From Bifidobacterium santillanense (lineage in GTDB: Bacteria > Actinomycetota > Actinomycetes > Actinomycetales > Bifidobacteriaceae), in contig NZ_JAFEJS010000001.1 of the NCBI RefSeq assembly GCF_018555385.1, forward strand, positions 372,001-436,000: 64,000 bases of DNA, in the 5' to 3' direction. A program made the translations under genes and the position numbers. Of the stretch, positions 63,998 to 64,000 are shown piece after piece (position 1 is the stretch's first letter; every line of letters starts with the position of its first letter). The notes below the pieces were generated by a model. That model was not told where the DNA came from. It was given only the letters and a program-made list of their open reading frames with translations, and ran no database searches.

Positions 63998-64000
63998 GAT

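Overview
This window is high-GC actinobacterial DNA, most likely a Bifidobacterium chromosome. The evidence is the housekeeping content and order (parE next to the principal sigma factor; a prenyl synthase followed by a PASTA Ser/Thr kinase; recX-recA-DUF3046; a ClgR-like regulator with pncC and pgsA; ftsK; miaA/miaB), the sugar ABC transporter without its own ATPase, and the GH43/GPH/LacI glycan genes. I saw no IS element, prophage, CRISPR array or tRNA gene. All family calls come from reading motifs; no database was searched.

Layout. 1-10.3 kb: the 3' part of parC, then accessory genes. These are a BrnT-like/HTH pair behind a promoter-operator, a LOR-like protein, an orphan winged-helix regulator with a degenerate receiver, a 4-hydroxybutyrate-dehydrogenase-like enzyme, a membrane-protein/HTH pair behind a 15-bp inverted repeat, an ABC exporter whose permease and ATPase are fused in one frame, and a cluster of four dyad repeats. 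10.4-18.1 kb: the very large helicase Lhr, a DUF2975/XRE pair and an MFS transporter. 18.2-28.9 kb: a PfkB-family kinase with a long extra N-terminus, parE, the principal sigma factor, a DUF4192-like gene, a prenyl synthase, a PASTA kinase and plsC. 29.6-46.1 kb: the carbohydrate region. It holds a sugar ABC operon, trpD, and two parallel cassettes, GPH symporter + GH115 + regulator and GH43 + GPH symporter + regulator. 46.1-64 kb: secA, hpf, rnpB, recX-recA, DUF3046, ClgR-like, pncC, pgsA, ftsK, a degenerate Fic protein, miaA-miaB, a small alarmone synthetase, an EamA permease and a Bax1-I family protein.

The most unusual system is the carbohydrate region. Both regulators are LacI proteins (HTH plus sugar-binding core) carrying an additional C-terminal ABC-type solute-binding domain of about 400 residues, with no signal peptide, so a transport-type receptor appears to have been turned into a cytosolic sensor. 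Helically phased TTGCC repeats lie upstream of both regulator genes and of the ABC operon, which suggests one regulon. The leader between the GH115 gene and its symporter gene folds into three successive stem-loops with different stems but the identical hexaloop (AGGCAC on the + strand); a fourth lies behind the second symporter gene. The proposed physiology is uptake of oligosaccharides released from plant glucuronoxylan or arabinogalactan, cytosolic cleavage by the GH115 and GH43 enzymes, and sensing by the two fusion regulators. Roles and substrates are inferred.

Many genes have a TANNNT -10 box ending 7-8 bases before the start codon and no Shine-Dalgarno sequence, so leaderless mRNAs appear frequent. 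Convergent gene ends are often marked by long perfect stems of 15-22 bp.
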